NCBI GenBank assembly: GCA_963704155.1
Contig: CAVPHF010000036.1
Span: 1-64,000, forward strand
Direction of reading: 5' to 3'
From: Thiohalocapsa sp963704155
Lineage (GTDB): Bacteria > Pseudomonadota > Gammaproteobacteria > Chromatiales > Chromatiaceae
DNA: 64,000 nucleotides
The position numbers and the translations under genes are program-made. Shown here one piece after another: positions 30,256 through 39,423 of the stretch. Position 1 is the stretch's first letter; each line of letters starts with the position of its first letter. The notes beneath the pieces were generated by a model. That model did not search any database, was not told the origin of the DNA, and saw only the letters and a list, made by a program, of their open reading frames with translations.

Positions 30256-32112
30256 ATGCACTGGCTTTTCAAGAGTCTCAATCGACGGTTCGCCGCCGCG
30301 ACCGCGCTCGGTCTTGTTGTCAGCTCGCTTTTCTTCTTGCTTCTGTTCGTAGGGCTCTACCGCGGGCAACTGGAGCGCGAACGCGCCAACACCGCCTCTC
30401 GGGTCAGCGAATTGGTTCAGCATTCCCTGGTGTATCTGGTTTCGAGACGCGACGTCGACGGGCTCAGGGAGATGGTCGAGCGCATGGCCCAGGCCGAGGG
30501 CATTCGCGGGGTCAAGATTGCCGATCCCACCGGGCAGGTGCGTTTCTCCAGCAATCCGGGGGATTTGGGGATGCGTCTTCCCGCGCTGCCGGATGACTTG
30601 CAGCTCCCGGTTACCCGTCTCCTCGAGAGAGGAAAGGACTCTGAGGTGCTGCAAAGCATCAGCTCGGTGCGCGAAATACAGCAAGGTGAAGGCGCCGCCG
30701 AAGCCAGCCCCGAGCGGCAGGTCAGCGGGACGCTCTACGTGGATTTCGACGCGGCGCAGATCGAGGAGCAGGCGCGGGCGACGACCTTATTGCTGATGGG
30801 CTCGGGCGCGCTGATCGTCCTGATCAACATCGCTGGCGGCTGGTGGTTCATCCGCCGGTACGTGTTGCTTCCGGTCGAGCGCCTTTCGGTCGTCAGTCAG
30901 CGTCTTTCGGCCGGCGAGCTTGGTGCGCGTATCACGCTGGCGGGCAGGGACGAATTTTCCACGCTCGCGCATCGGTTTAACCGGATGGCCGAGAGTCTGC
31001 AACAGAAGTTCAGGGAGCTCGAAGAAAAGGACAGCTACCTGCAAGCCTTGATCGATGCAATCCCGGATGGTGTGCGCGTGATTGATAAAGACTATCGCGT
31101 GGTCCTGTCCAATGCCAGTTACCGCCAGCAGCATGGGTTTGGTGACAGCGACCCGATGCCCGATCGGTGTTACGCCGCGTCACACGGGCGCAATACACCC
31201 TGCCCCGGCACCTTAACGCTGTGCACCTTGCAAGAGGTGCTGACCACCGACCAGCCGGTTCGGGTCGTGCATCGCCACTTCAAGGCCGACGGCAAGGGTC
31301 TCGACGTCGAGGTGTATGCGGCTCCGATGCGGGTCGACGGTCCCAACGGGCCGAGACGCATGATGGTCGAGTCCATTCGAAACCTGGAGCAACAGATCAA
31401 ATTCTCCCATGAACAGCGGCTCTCCGAGCTTGGGCGTCTGGCGGCCGGTGTCGCCCACGAAATACACAATCCGCTGTCTTCGATCCGTCTGGCGTTGCAT
31501 GCCGCGGAGCGGATCAATTCGGGTTCACCGCCCAATCCTGCCAAGCTGTCTCAGTACCTGGAGCTGGTGGATGGCGAGATCAGCAAATGTGAGCAGGTGA
31601 CCAGCCGGCTACTGAAGCTCAGCATACCGCCATCGTCGCAGCGGGAACTCGTGGTCTTGGACCAGGTGGTCGACGAAACGCTCAAGCTGCTCTGTTGGGA
31701 AGCGGACCAGCATGGCATCGAGGTTGATTTCAGCACCGATGGAGCACCTCTGCGGGTGCTCGCCACAGATAGCGACCTGCGCATGATGGCGCTAAACCTG
31801 GCCCAGAACGCCTGCCACGCGATGCCGGGAGGTGGGTTGATGTCGGTGCGCTGCAAACGTGATGGCGACCGGGTGCTGGTGTCCTTCGAAGATACCGGTG
31901 TCGGCATCGAGCCGGGCGACCAACAACGCATCTTCGAGCCCTTCTTCAGCCGCCGCGCCGACGGTGTGCGCGGAACCGGCTTAGGTCTTTCGATCACGAA
32001 GACGATCGTCGAGGCCCACGGCGGACGTATTCATCTTGCCAGCATACCCGGGCGCGGCAGCTGCTTCGCCGTGTCGTTTCCAGACGCCGATGTGCCGCCG
32101 CCGGAGCACTGA
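30256..32112 (+). CDS. Membrane sensor histidine kinase with Cys-rich PAS domain
   Basis: 618 residues from the ATG at 30256 (AGGACAAG upstream). Membrane segments at about 13-34 and 176-198 bracket a periplasmic sensor region of about 140 residues. HAMP (200-250) follows, then a PAS domain (about 262-385) with DRCYAASHGRNTPCPGTLTL, that is Cys305, Cys316 and Cys323 with His310, a possible redox or metal site. The kinase core has His401 in AAGVAHEIHNPLSSI, then NLAQNACHAMPGG and GTGLGLSITKTIVEAHGG. It lies 33 bp before its response regulator and diverges from the redox cluster, which it probably controls. Confidence 0.92.
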   Translation: MHWLFKSLNRRFAAATALGLVVSSLFFLLLFVGLYRGQLERERANTASRVSELVQHSLVYLVSRRDVDGLREMVERMAQAEGIRGVKIADPTGQVRFSSNPGDLGMRLPALPDDLQLPVTRLLERGKDSEVLQSISSVREIQQGEGAAEASPERQVSGTLYVDFDAAQIEEQARATTLLLMGSGALIVLINIAGGWWFIRRYVLLPVERLSVVSQRLSAGELGARITLAGRDEFSTLAHRFNRMAESLQQKFRELEEKDSYLQALIDAIPDGVRVIDKDYRVVLSNASYRQQHGFGDSDPMPDRCYAASHGRNTPCPGTLTLCTLQEVLTTDQPVRVVHRHFKADGKGLDVEVYAAPMRVDGPNGPRRMMVESIRNLEQQIKFSHEQRLSELGRLAAGVAHEIHNPLSSIRLALHAAERINSGSPPNPAKLSQYLELVDGEISKCEQVTSRLLKLSIPPSSQRELVVLDQVVDETLKLLCWEADQHGIEVDFSTDGAPLRVLATDSDLRMMALNLAQNACHAMPGGGLMSVRCKRDGDRVLVSFEDTGVGIEPGDQQRIFEPFFSRRADGVRGTGLGLSITKTIVEAHGGRIHLASIPGRGSCFAVSFPDADVPPPEH

Positions 32113-32145
32113 AGCCCATCCAACGACCGCGACCAGGCCGAAACC

Positions 32146-33498
32146 ATGCCGAGTAAGATACTGCTGGTCGAGGATGACAGCACACTGAACCGCCTGGTCG
32201 TCGAACAGCTCGGCGGTCTGGGTTACGACGCGCTTGGCACCAGGTCCTGGGCGGATGCCGATGCCTATCTGTCAGTGCATGAGCCGCACCTCATCGTCAC
32301 CGACGTGCGGCTGCAGGATGGCGATGCCTTGGAGCGACTGCCGGAGCTGACCAAGCGTCAGCCAGTGATCGTCATGACCGCTTACGGATCGGTTCGCGAC
32401 GCCGTGTCAGCGATGAAGGCCGGCGCCTTCGATTATTTGCTGAAGCCGGCGAGCGCCGAGGAGTTGCGGCTGGTCGTTGAGCGCGCCCTGGCCGATGCCG
32501 CACTCCGCGCCGATCACCGCTTCTGCAAGGCACGGCTAAAGGCGGAGGCGTCCAGGGCCGATTTCATGGTCGGGGTCAGCGTGCCGTTGCTGAAGATCAA
32601 GGAGACCATCGACGCGGTGGGTCCCTCGGATGTCAATGTGCTGATACAGGGCGAGAGCGGCTGCGGCAAGGAGCTGGTCGCACGTGCGGTGCATGTGAGC
32701 AGTGACCGACAGCGACGTAATTTCGTGCCGGTGGATTGCTGTACGCTGCAGGAAAAACTCTTCGAGTCGGAGTTGTTCGGGCATGAGAAAGGGGCTTTCA
32801 CCGGCGCCGATCGGCTGAAACGCGGCTTGATCGAAGGCGCGGAGGGCGGGACGCTGTTCCTGGATGAGATCGGTGAGATCGACGCCTCGATCCAGGCAAA
32901 GCTGCTGCGAGTCCTGGAGACGGGGGTATTCCGACGCGTCGGCGGAACCAAGGACCTAATGGCCAATGCCCGCATCGTAGCGGCCACCAATCGAGACCTG
33001 GAGGAGATGAGTCAGCAGGCGCAGTTTCGTTCTGATCTGTTCTATCGCCTGAGCACCTTCGTCATCGATGTACCGCCGTTGCGTGCGCGTCGGGACGATA
33101 TCCCGTATCTCGTCACGCACTTCATTCAGCATCACAATTTCTCGAGCAGGATCAACAAGAGCGTCTCCAACGATGCGTTGCGCTGCCTTACCGCCTATGA
33201 CTGGCCGGGCAATGTTCGGGAGCTGAAGAACGTCATCGAGCGGGCCATTATCCTGTCGCGCGGGTCCAAGCTGATTCAGCCGGCCCACCTGGCGTTTGGA
33301 ACCGGCCGCGGCAATGGGACGGTCGAGGTCACGGTCAGCTTCGATCATGATCCAACGCTGGAGGAACTCCAGGCCGAGTATCTGAGGCTGCAGCTCAAGA
33401 AGTATTCCGGCCGGCGCGCCAAGGTAGCCGAGGTCATGGCCGTGAGCGAACGCAATATCTATCGGATGATTCGCCGCTTCGGTCTCGCCGACGTGTGA
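32146..33498 (+). CDS. NtrC-type sigma-54-dependent response regulator
   Basis: 450 residues with three modules. The receiver has the phospho-acceptor Asp53 in LIVTDVRLQDGD and Lys in DYLLKPAS. The AAA+ domain has Walker A GESGCGKELVARAVH, the sigma-54 contact loop EKGAFTGADR, Walker B GGTLFLDEIGEID and the arginine finger region. A Fis-type HTH closes the protein (RRAKVAEVMAVSERNIYRMI). GAFTGA is intact, so it should activate sigma-54 promoters such as the candidate at 28611-28627. Confidence 0.95.
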   Translation: MPSKILLVEDDSTLNRLVVEQLGGLGYDALGTRSWADADAYLSVHEPHLIVTDVRLQDGDALERLPELTKRQPVIVMTAYGSVRDAVSAMKAGAFDYLLKPASAEELRLVVERALADAALRADHRFCKARLKAEASRADFMVGVSVPLLKIKETIDAVGPSDVNVLIQGESGCGKELVARAVHVSSDRQRRNFVPVDCCTLQEKLFESELFGHEKGAFTGADRLKRGLIEGAEGGTLFLDEIGEIDASIQAKLLRVLETGVFRRVGGTKDLMANARIVAATNRDLEEMSQQAQFRSDLFYRLSTFVIDVPPLRARRDDIPYLVTHFIQHHNFSSRINKSVSNDALRCLTAYDWPGNVRELKNVIERAIILSRGSKLIQPAHLAFGTGRGNGTVEVTVSFDHDPTLEELQAEYLRLQLKKYSGRRAKVAEVMAVSERNIYRMIRRFGLADV

Positions 33499-33547
33499 CC
33501 CTGGAAACGGCAGCGCTGAGCGCCGCGCAGCGCCCTCTGCATGCGCG

Positions 33548-35371
33548 TTACGCGGAAGCGACCGCCGCCGGCAGCGGGCCGGGGACATCTTGAAACTGCA
33601 GCGCGGCCAGGCGCGCGTAGAGGCCGCCTTGCGCCAACAATTGATCGTGATGGCCGCTGGCGATGATGCGGCCGTGGTCCAGCACCAGGATACGATCGGC
33701 CTCGCGGACGGTGGCCAGGCGGTGGGCGATGACGATGCTGGTGCGCTGCTGCATCAGCCGCTCGAGGGCGTCCTGCACCAGGCGCTCGCTCTCGGCGTCG
33801 AGCGCGCTGGTCGCCTCGTCGAGCAGCAGCAGCGCGGGGTCGCGCAGAATAGCGCGCGCCACGGCGATGCGCTGACGCTCGCCGCCGGACAGACGAACCC
33901 CGCGCTCGCCGAGGAAGGTGTCGTAGCCCTGCGGCAGGCGCTCGATGAATTCATGGGCGTGGGCGGCCTCGGCAGCGGCGCGCACTGCGTCGTCGTCGGC
34001 GTTCTCCAGGCCGTAGCGGATGTTCTCCCAGGCGTCGGCGCCGAAGATGACCGGGTCTTGCGGCACCACGGCGATGTGCCGGCGCAACTCGGCGGGGTCC
34101 AGCGCGCGCAGCTCGACGCCGTCGAGCATCAGGCTGCCGTGCTGCGGGTCATAGAAGCGCAGCAGCAGGTGGAATAGCGTCGACTTGCCGGCACCTGACG
34201 GGCCGACCAGCGCGACCCGCTCGCCGGCGGCGATGTCGAAATCGACGTCCGCCAGCGCCGCGATGCCCGGTCGGGCCGGGTAACTGAAGCCCAGGGAGCG
34301 TGCCTGCACCCTGCCGGTGACCGGTTCTGGCAGGGGCTTGGGTTGGGCCGGCGCGGCGATCTCCGGCTCGGTCACCAGCAGTTCCATCAGCCGTTCGCTG
34401 GCGCCGGCGCCGCGCAGCAATTGACCGACGATCTCGCTCAAGGACCCCACCGACCCGGCGACCAGGATGGCGTAGAACAGAAAGGCCGACAGCTCGCCGC
34501 CGCTCAGCTCGCCGGTCAGGACCTCGTTGCCGCCGATCCAGAGTACGGTGCCGATGGCGCCGAAGGTCACCAAGGTCACGACGCCGCTCATGACCGCGCT
34601 GTTCAATGAGCGCTGCATTGCGGTGCTGAAGGCATCTTCAACGCGCTCGTTGTAGCGGTGACGGTCGATCGGCTCGTGTCCAAACGCCTGCACGGTGCGG
34701 ATCGCATGCAGCGTCTCGTCGACATAGGCGCCGATGTCGCCGATGCGGTCCTGGCTCTTGCGTGACAGTCGACGTACGCGCCAGCCGAGCAGCCAGGAGG
34801 GCAGCACGACCAGCGGCACGCCCAGCAGCACCATGGCGGTGAGCCGCGGGCTGGTGATGGCGAGCATGGTGACGCCGCCGACCGCCAGCAGCGCGGTACG
34901 CAGACCCATGGCCAGTGTCGAGCCGACCACCACCTGCAGCAGTGCGGTGTCGCTGGTCAGGCGCGAGATCAGCTCACCGGTGCGGTTGGTCTCGTAGAAG
35001 CCGACGTCGAGCGCGAGCGCGCGGCTGTAGACGGCCTGGCGTACGTCGGCGACCACCCGCTCGCCGATCCAGTTGAGCAGATAGCCGCGCATCGTGATGG
35101 CGGCGGAGAGCACGGCGACCACGGCTAGAAAGAATAACAGGGCTATGTCCAGCGCGCTGCTGGAGCCGTCGGCCAGGCCGTAGTCGACGACCGCGCGGAT
35201 GACCTGGCCGAAGGCGAGCAGCGCGCCGGCGGCGACCAGCAGCGCAAGCAGCGCCAACAGCAGACGGCCGATATAGGGCCGGGTGAAGGTCAGCAGCTTC
35301 AGCAGCGGCTTGAAGTGCCGGCCGCGGGGGCGGTCGACGCTGCTGCCGCCGAGACTGTCTTGGTGGCGCAT
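33548..35371 (-). CDS. ABC exporter, fused permease-ATPase (MsbA/multidrug type)
   Basis: 607 residues: six membrane helices in the first 320 residues, with the ISRLTSDTALLQ coupling region and YVDETLHAIRTVQAFG, then a nucleotide-binding domain with Walker A GPSGAGKST, Q-loop VPQDPVIF, signature LSGGERQRIAVARAIL and Walker B LLLLDEATSALD. It works as a homodimer or heterodimer exporting lipids or hydrophobic compounds. It is a single gene with no partner to define its substrate. Confidence 0.93.
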   Translation of the reverse strand: MRHQDSLGGSSVDRPRGRHFKPLLKLLTFTRPYIGRLLLALLALLVAAGALLAFGQVIRAVVDYGLADGSSSALDIALLFFLAVVAVLSAAITMRGYLLNWIGERVVADVRQAVYSRALALDVGFYETNRTGELISRLTSDTALLQVVVGSTLAMGLRTALLAVGGVTMLAITSPRLTAMVLLGVPLVVLPSWLLGWRVRRLSRKSQDRIGDIGAYVDETLHAIRTVQAFGHEPIDRHRYNERVEDAFSTAMQRSLNSAVMSGVVTLVTFGAIGTVLWIGGNEVLTGELSGGELSAFLFYAILVAGSVGSLSEIVGQLLRGAGASERLMELLVTEPEIAAPAQPKPLPEPVTGRVQARSLGFSYPARPGIAALADVDFDIAAGERVALVGPSGAGKSTLFHLLLRFYDPQHGSLMLDGVELRALDPAELRRHIAVVPQDPVIFGADAWENIRYGLENADDDAVRAAAEAAHAHEFIERLPQGYDTFLGERGVRLSGGERQRIAVARAILRDPALLLLDEATSALDAESERLVQDALERLMQQRTSIVIAHRLATVREADRILVLDHGRIIASGHHDQLLAQGGLYARLAALQFQDVPGPLPAAVASA

Positions 35372-35500
35372 GCAGTGTTCCGTTTCAGGTCTGCCCGAGC
35401 GCGGATGCGCGGCGGATCAGCAAGACGCGCGAGCATAGCGGAAACGCGGCGGCGCTCCCATGCGAAAAGGCGGCTTGCTGCCGAACCGGGAATACGGCGA

Positions 35501-35667
35501 ACTAAGGCGATTTCTGTCAAATCGCATACCAGCTGACTTGTCTTGACGCCCGCCTTCTCTGTCGCACCGCCAGTCACATAGCTCGGCTATGCTCCTGGCG
35601 GTGCTCCTTGAAGGCGAACCTCAATCCGGCGTCATCTGGTAGGAGATTTTCCGGCAATCGCCTAAGT
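35501..35667. repeat. 167-bp MITE-like element with AAGGCGATT ends
   Basis: It begins ACTAAGGCGATT and ends AATCGCCTAAGT, imperfect terminal inverted repeats of 12 bp. Inside is a hairpin CACCGCCAG-CTGGCGGTG (about 35565-35603). Related pieces lie at 15904-15970 (right half), 43546-43566 (left end, inverted), 57245-57271 (two ends almost touching) and, as TCCGGCAATCGC motifs, near 36124 and 36151. It encodes nothing. Confidence 0.65.
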
Positions 35668-35817
35668 GGTTAGACCGGAATCGGGGGTGTGTTCGACCGG
35701 CAGCGCAGACCAAGGCGCGGCTTCGGCGCCGATGATCCGCGCGAAATCGGCAGGGGCGCGACCGGCTCCGCGCCCGATTGATCCAGGGCGCGGAGCCGCG
35801 AGCTGTGCGTTGCCGCG
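35668..35817. other. Spacer after the MITE-like element
   Basis: About 150 bp between the repeat and the YdcH gene. It shows GC-rich dyads (GGGGCGCGACCGGC region) and no open reading frame with a start. A terminator for the YdcH transcript could be here, but I see no T-tract. Confidence 0.3.
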
Positions 35818-36054
35818 CTAGGCGGTCAGCAGCTGATAGAGCCGGTCTTTCAGCAACAGCCGCTGTTTCTTGAGATCCTCGATGGTTTCGTCGGCGACCG
35901 GGGTGCCAAGCTCTTCGAGCTTGCGCACACGGGCGTCGAGACCGTCGTACTGGTCCATCAGTTCCGCGAACGGCGGATTGGATCCCCTCATATCGTCGAT
36001 CTTGGCTTCGAGCTCCGGAAACTCGTGGACCAGGTCGTGTTTTTCTCCGAGCAT
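35818..36054 (-). CDS. YdcH-family protein (DUF465)
   Basis: 78 residues from the ATG at 36054, with GGAGG 11 bp upstream. It follows the family pattern of two helices: MLGEKHDLVHEFPELEAKID, FAELMDQYDGLDARVRKLE, TIEDLKKQRLLLKDRLYQLL. These small coiled-coil proteins are widespread in proteobacteria, and their function is unclear. The frame extends upstream to 36138 but without a ribosome site. Confidence 0.88.
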   Translation of the reverse strand: MLGEKHDLVHEFPELEAKIDDMRGSNPPFAELMDQYDGLDARVRKLEELGTPVADETIEDLKKQRLLLKDRLYQLLTA

Positions 36055-36419
36055 CGGGTCATCATCCTCCGAAGCGATGGCACCTGCCGCCGGTGCCATG
36101 TTGATGCCGCGAGGGCAGGGTGTTCCGGCAATCGCCAAAGGGCGGGATTCTCCGGCAATCGCGTTAATTGGCCGGCATTGCCTTACCGTCAGCGCCCGGG
36201 CGCGTCAATGGCGTCGCCGGACTCCATGTCTGATTCTAAACCAGTGTTCGTCAACGCGGGACGGCATCGAATTCTCAATTACTGATCCAGGTTAGGAAAT
36301 TGGATGAAAAACCCGTTGCCAGTCGGTTTATTAGTAAGGCCCTGTGTTCGCCGACCGTCGGCGACGGTCGGCGATGCGCGAGGCGCGCGGGCCGTTCGGC
36401 CGCCGTGCGGTGGCCGCGC

Positions 36420-36941
36420 CTACTGGGCGTTCAAGGCCTTGATGACGTCTTCGGTGATGTCGGCGCTGTCTCCGAGATAGAGCAGACCGGCCTGGCTCGC
36501 CTCGAACACGGCGGCGAGCTTTTTCTTCTCGGCAACGCTGTTCACGGCGGTGCGTGCCGGCTCCAGCACCTTCTGGCCTTCCTCCTGTTGAGCCTTCATC
36601 ACCGCACGCTGGATCTCGCTGAAGTCCTTCTCGAACTGCTCGACGCGCGCCTTGATGTCCTCTTCCTTCTTTTGGACCTGCGCCTTGCTCATCAGTGGCT
36701 TGTCGCGCTCGAGCGCGGCCTGGAGCTGGCGGATCTCCTGCTCGCGCTGGCCGAACGCCTGTTGTTCGTCGCCGAATTGCTCTGCAAGCTTGGCCTGCGC
36801 GGCCTTGCCGGCATCGCTTTCCTGGAGCACGCGCTCCATGTCGACGAAGCCGATGCTCTGGGCGGAGGCGTCGATGACGACGGCACCGAGCAGACTGGCG
36901 CCGAGCAGGCAGGCGAGTAGGGATTTGCGGTGTGTATTCAT
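36420..36941 (-). CDS. Skp/OmpH-type periplasmic chaperone
   Basis: 173 residues from the ATG at 36941. A signal peptide (SLLACLLGASLLGAVVIDASAQ) precedes the OmpH domain: IGFVDMERVLQESDAGKAAQ and a long coiled coil (about residues 50-130) rich in Gln, Glu and Lys. The C-terminus (AVFEASQAGLLYLGDSADITEDVIKAL) is typical. Skp holds unfolded outer-membrane proteins. It is isolated here, away from the usual bamA-lpxD context, so it may be a paralogue. Confidence 0.88.
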   Translation of the reverse strand: MNTHRKSLLACLLGASLLGAVVIDASAQSIGFVDMERVLQESDAGKAAQAKLAEQFGDEQQAFGQREQEIRQLQAALERDKPLMSKAQVQKKEEDIKARVEQFEKDFSEIQRAVMKAQQEEGQKVLEPARTAVNSVAEKKKLAAVFEASQAGLLYLGDSADITEDVIKALNAQ

Positions 36942-37212
36942 GATCAATCGGTCCGGATTCAGCGCCGCTGTTGGCTCGGATTCGAGTCGGGACACCGCCG
37001 GCGCGGGCGGTGTGCGAACAACGCGTCCGATCCAGTTGATTAGGGTGTCGCACGCGCCGGGATTTTACCCATCCAGCCGGAAGAGCAACAGCGGTGATCG
37101 TTCCGCGGCGATAGATCGCCGCCATCGGCGCTACAATGCCGCGATGAAACAACGCCATCCGTCGTCTCGGGTGGTGTCCGACAACAACGACAGGGGGCGG
37201 AGGAAGAGCGCC

Positions 37213-37734
37213 ATGGGTAACTCGCTTCAGGAGCAACTGCTCAAGGCGGGGCTGGTTAACCAGCAGCAGCTAAAGCAAACCAAGTCCAAGAAGCGCAAGC
37301 AGCAGCGTTCGGGCGGCGCGCCGGACGATGCGTCGCGCGTCCAGGCACAGCAGGCTGCCGCGGAGAAGAAGCGCCGCGATCGCGAACTCAACCGCGAGCG
37401 CGAGGAGGAGGCCAAGCGCAAGGCGGAGCTCGTCGCCCTGTGGCAACTGATCCGCGACAACCGCGTTGCGCGCGACCGCGCCGATCTGGCCTACAACTTC
37501 TCCGACGGCAGCAAGCTCAAGCGGCTGTATGTTAACGCCGACCAGCAGCGCGGATTGGTCGACGGTCAGTTGGCGATCGTGCGTCAGGACGACTTCTACC
37601 AACTGGTTCCTGCGGAGGTGGCGGAGCGCGCCGCTGCCTATGACGCAAGCCTGGTGCTGGTGCACAACAAGCCCGGCGGTGGCGAGGACGATGCTTATGC
37701 CGACTTTAAGGTACCCGACGACCTGATGTGGTAG
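37213..37734 (+). CDS. YaiL-type nucleoprotein (DUF2058)
   Basis: 173 residues. MGNSLQEQLLKAGLVNQQQL, followed by a highly basic coiled region and then ADLAYNFSDGSKLKRLYVNA and LAIVRQDDFYQLVP, is the DUF2058 pattern of gammaproteobacteria. E. coli YaiL co-purifies with polynucleotides, but its role is unknown. An in-frame ATG at 37144 would add 23 residues; the ATG at 37213 matches homologues better. Confidence 0.9.
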   Translation: MGNSLQEQLLKAGLVNQQQLKQTKSKKRKQQRSGGAPDDASRVQAQQAAAEKKRRDRELNREREEEAKRKAELVALWQLIRDNRVARDRADLAYNFSDGSKLKRLYVNADQQRGLVDGQLAIVRQDDFYQLVPAEVAERAAAYDASLVLVHNKPGGGEDDAYADFKVPDDLMW

Positions 37735-37759
37735 TGCCCTTACCGGGGAAGACAGAATA

Positions 37760-38506
37760 ATGCCGGATGAGAATGATCGCCGCCTCGCACTGCTGATCGA
37801 TGCCGACAACGCCCAGGCGTCCGTGATCGACGGCCTGCTGGAAGAAGTCGCCAACTACGGTACCGCGCAGGTGAAGCGTATCTATGGCGACTGGACCCGC
37901 ACCAATCTAGCGGGCTGGAAGGATGTGCTGCTGCGGCACTCGATCCAGCCGCGGCAGCAGTTCGCCTACACCAAGGGAAAGAACGCCACAGACGCGGCCA
38001 TGGTCATCGACGCCATGGACCTGCTGCACACCGGGCGCTTCGATGGGTTTTGCCTGGTCTCCAGCGACAGCGACTTCACGCCGCTGGCGGCGCGTATCCG
38101 CGAATCGGGCCTGAAGGTCTACGGCTTCGGCGAGCACAAGACACCGGAGGCCTTCGTTGCCGCCTGCGATAAGTTCATCTTCACCGAGCTGCTGAAGGAC
38201 GAGGCGCCAGGCGCGACGCCGCCCGCTCGGCTTGCAACGAAAGAACTGCGCGGCGATGCCAAGCTGGTCAGTCTGTTGCGCAAGGCGGTGGAGGACGCCG
38301 CCGACGACGACGGATGGGCGGAGCTGTCGAGTGTCGGGAACACCGTCAACAAGCGCTCCCCGCAGTTCGATCAGCGCAACTACGGCTATGCAAAGCTCAG
38401 CGACTTGATCAAGGCCACCAAGCTGTTTGAGCTGCAGGCTCGCCTGGTCGGTGAAGGTCCGAGCAAGCGTTACTACATCCGCGACGCGAAACGCGGTGAA
38501 GGCTAG
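37760..38506 (+). CDS. NYN-domain (PIN-like) RNase with LOTUS/OST-HTH domain
   Basis: 248 residues. The NYN domain (about 1-150) has LALLIDADNAQ with the first Asp, VDAMDLL-type AMVIDAMDLLHTGRFDGFCL and SSDSDFTPLAARIRE, the acidic residues of a PIN-like nuclease. The C-terminal part (about 165-245: LVSLLRKAVEDAADDDGWAE, YGYAKLSDLIKATKLFEL) resembles an OST-HTH/LOTUS RNA-binding domain. It probably processes or degrades RNA. It lies 25 bp after the DUF2058 gene. Confidence 0.88.
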   Translation: MPDENDRRLALLIDADNAQASVIDGLLEEVANYGTAQVKRIYGDWTRTNLAGWKDVLLRHSIQPRQQFAYTKGKNATDAAMVIDAMDLLHTGRFDGFCLVSSDSDFTPLAARIRESGLKVYGFGEHKTPEAFVAACDKFIFTELLKDEAPGATPPARLATKELRGDAKLVSLLRKAVEDAADDDGWAELSSVGNTVNKRSPQFDQRNYGYAKLSDLIKATKLFELQARLVGEGPSKRYYIRDAKRGEG

Positions 38507-38626
38507 TCGCTGTAAAGCAACCAGGTCCAAGCGAGCAGTCCCTGACGTTAACCAGGCTCGACCGCGCCCGTTCGCGGCCGGCCTCGCAATGAGCAAGGAT
38601 TTGCCACCACTGCTGAGCACGCCGCC

Positions 38627-39394
38627 TTGAGTTTGCAACTGATCGACACCCATTGCCACCTGGACGTCGCCGAGTTCGATGCGGACCGTGATCAGGTCCT
38701 GGCGAAGGCGCGTGCTGCCGGTGTTGCGGCGATCGTGGTCCCGGGGATCGACGCCAGCGGCTGGCCGGCGCTGCTCGCGCTATGCGCCGCGCATCCGGAC
38801 CTGTTTCCGGCGCTCGGGCTGCATCCGGTCTACTTGTCGCGGCACGGCGATCACGACCTGAAGGCGCTGGAGCAGGCACTTGCGGCGCACCGGCCGGTGG
38901 CGCTGGGCGAGATCGGGCTGGATTTTCATGACCCGGCCAGCGATGCTGGACATCAGCGCCGGCTCTGCGCGGCGCAGCTCAGCATCGCCCGTGATGCCGG
39001 TCTGCCGGTGCTGCTGCATGTACGCAAGGCGCACGACGCCATGCTCGCTCTACTAAGGGATGCCGGTCTGCTCGGCGGCATCGCGCATGCCTTCAATGGC
39101 AGTCTGGAGCAGGCGAAGCAGTATCTGGACCTGGGGTTCAAGCTCGGCTTCGGCGGTATGCTGACTTTCGAGCGTTCATCCAGGCTGCGACGGCTCGCCG
39201 CCGAGCTCCCGCTCGAGGCCATCGTGTTGGAGACCGATGCGCCGGATCTGACCGTGGCCTCGCATCGTTATCAGCGCAATAGCCCGGAGTATCTGCCGGA
39301 GGTGTTGGCGGCCCTGGCCGACGTGCGCGAGACTGAACCGGCCGTAATTGCCGCCGCCACCACCGTCAATGCGCGCGCGCTGCTGGGTTTATAG
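38627..39394 (+). CDS. TatD-family metal-dependent hydrolase
   Basis: 255 residues from a TTG at 38627. Metal ligands are visible in LIDTHCHLDVAEFDAD (two His), LGEIGLDFHDP (Glu), VLLHVRKAHDAM (His), IAHAFNGSLEQA (His) and VLETDAPDLTV (Asp). TatD proteins are 3'-5' nucleases or D-aminoacyl hydrolases acting in DNA repair and quality control. It lies 29 bp before the tcdA-like gene and is probably co-transcribed. Confidence 0.92.
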   Translation: MSLQLIDTHCHLDVAEFDADRDQVLAKARAAGVAAIVVPGIDASGWPALLALCAAHPDLFPALGLHPVYLSRHGDHDLKALEQALAAHRPVALGEIGLDFHDPASDAGHQRRLCAAQLSIARDAGLPVLLHVRKAHDAMLALLRDAGLLGGIAHAFNGSLEQAKQYLDLGFKLGFGGMLTFERSSRLRRLAAELPLEAIVLETDAPDLTVASHRYQRNSPEYLPEVLAALADVRETEPAVIAAATTVNARALLGL

Positions 39395-39423
39395 CTGGCG
39401 GTGCGAGAGAGGTTAGCTGTGCC

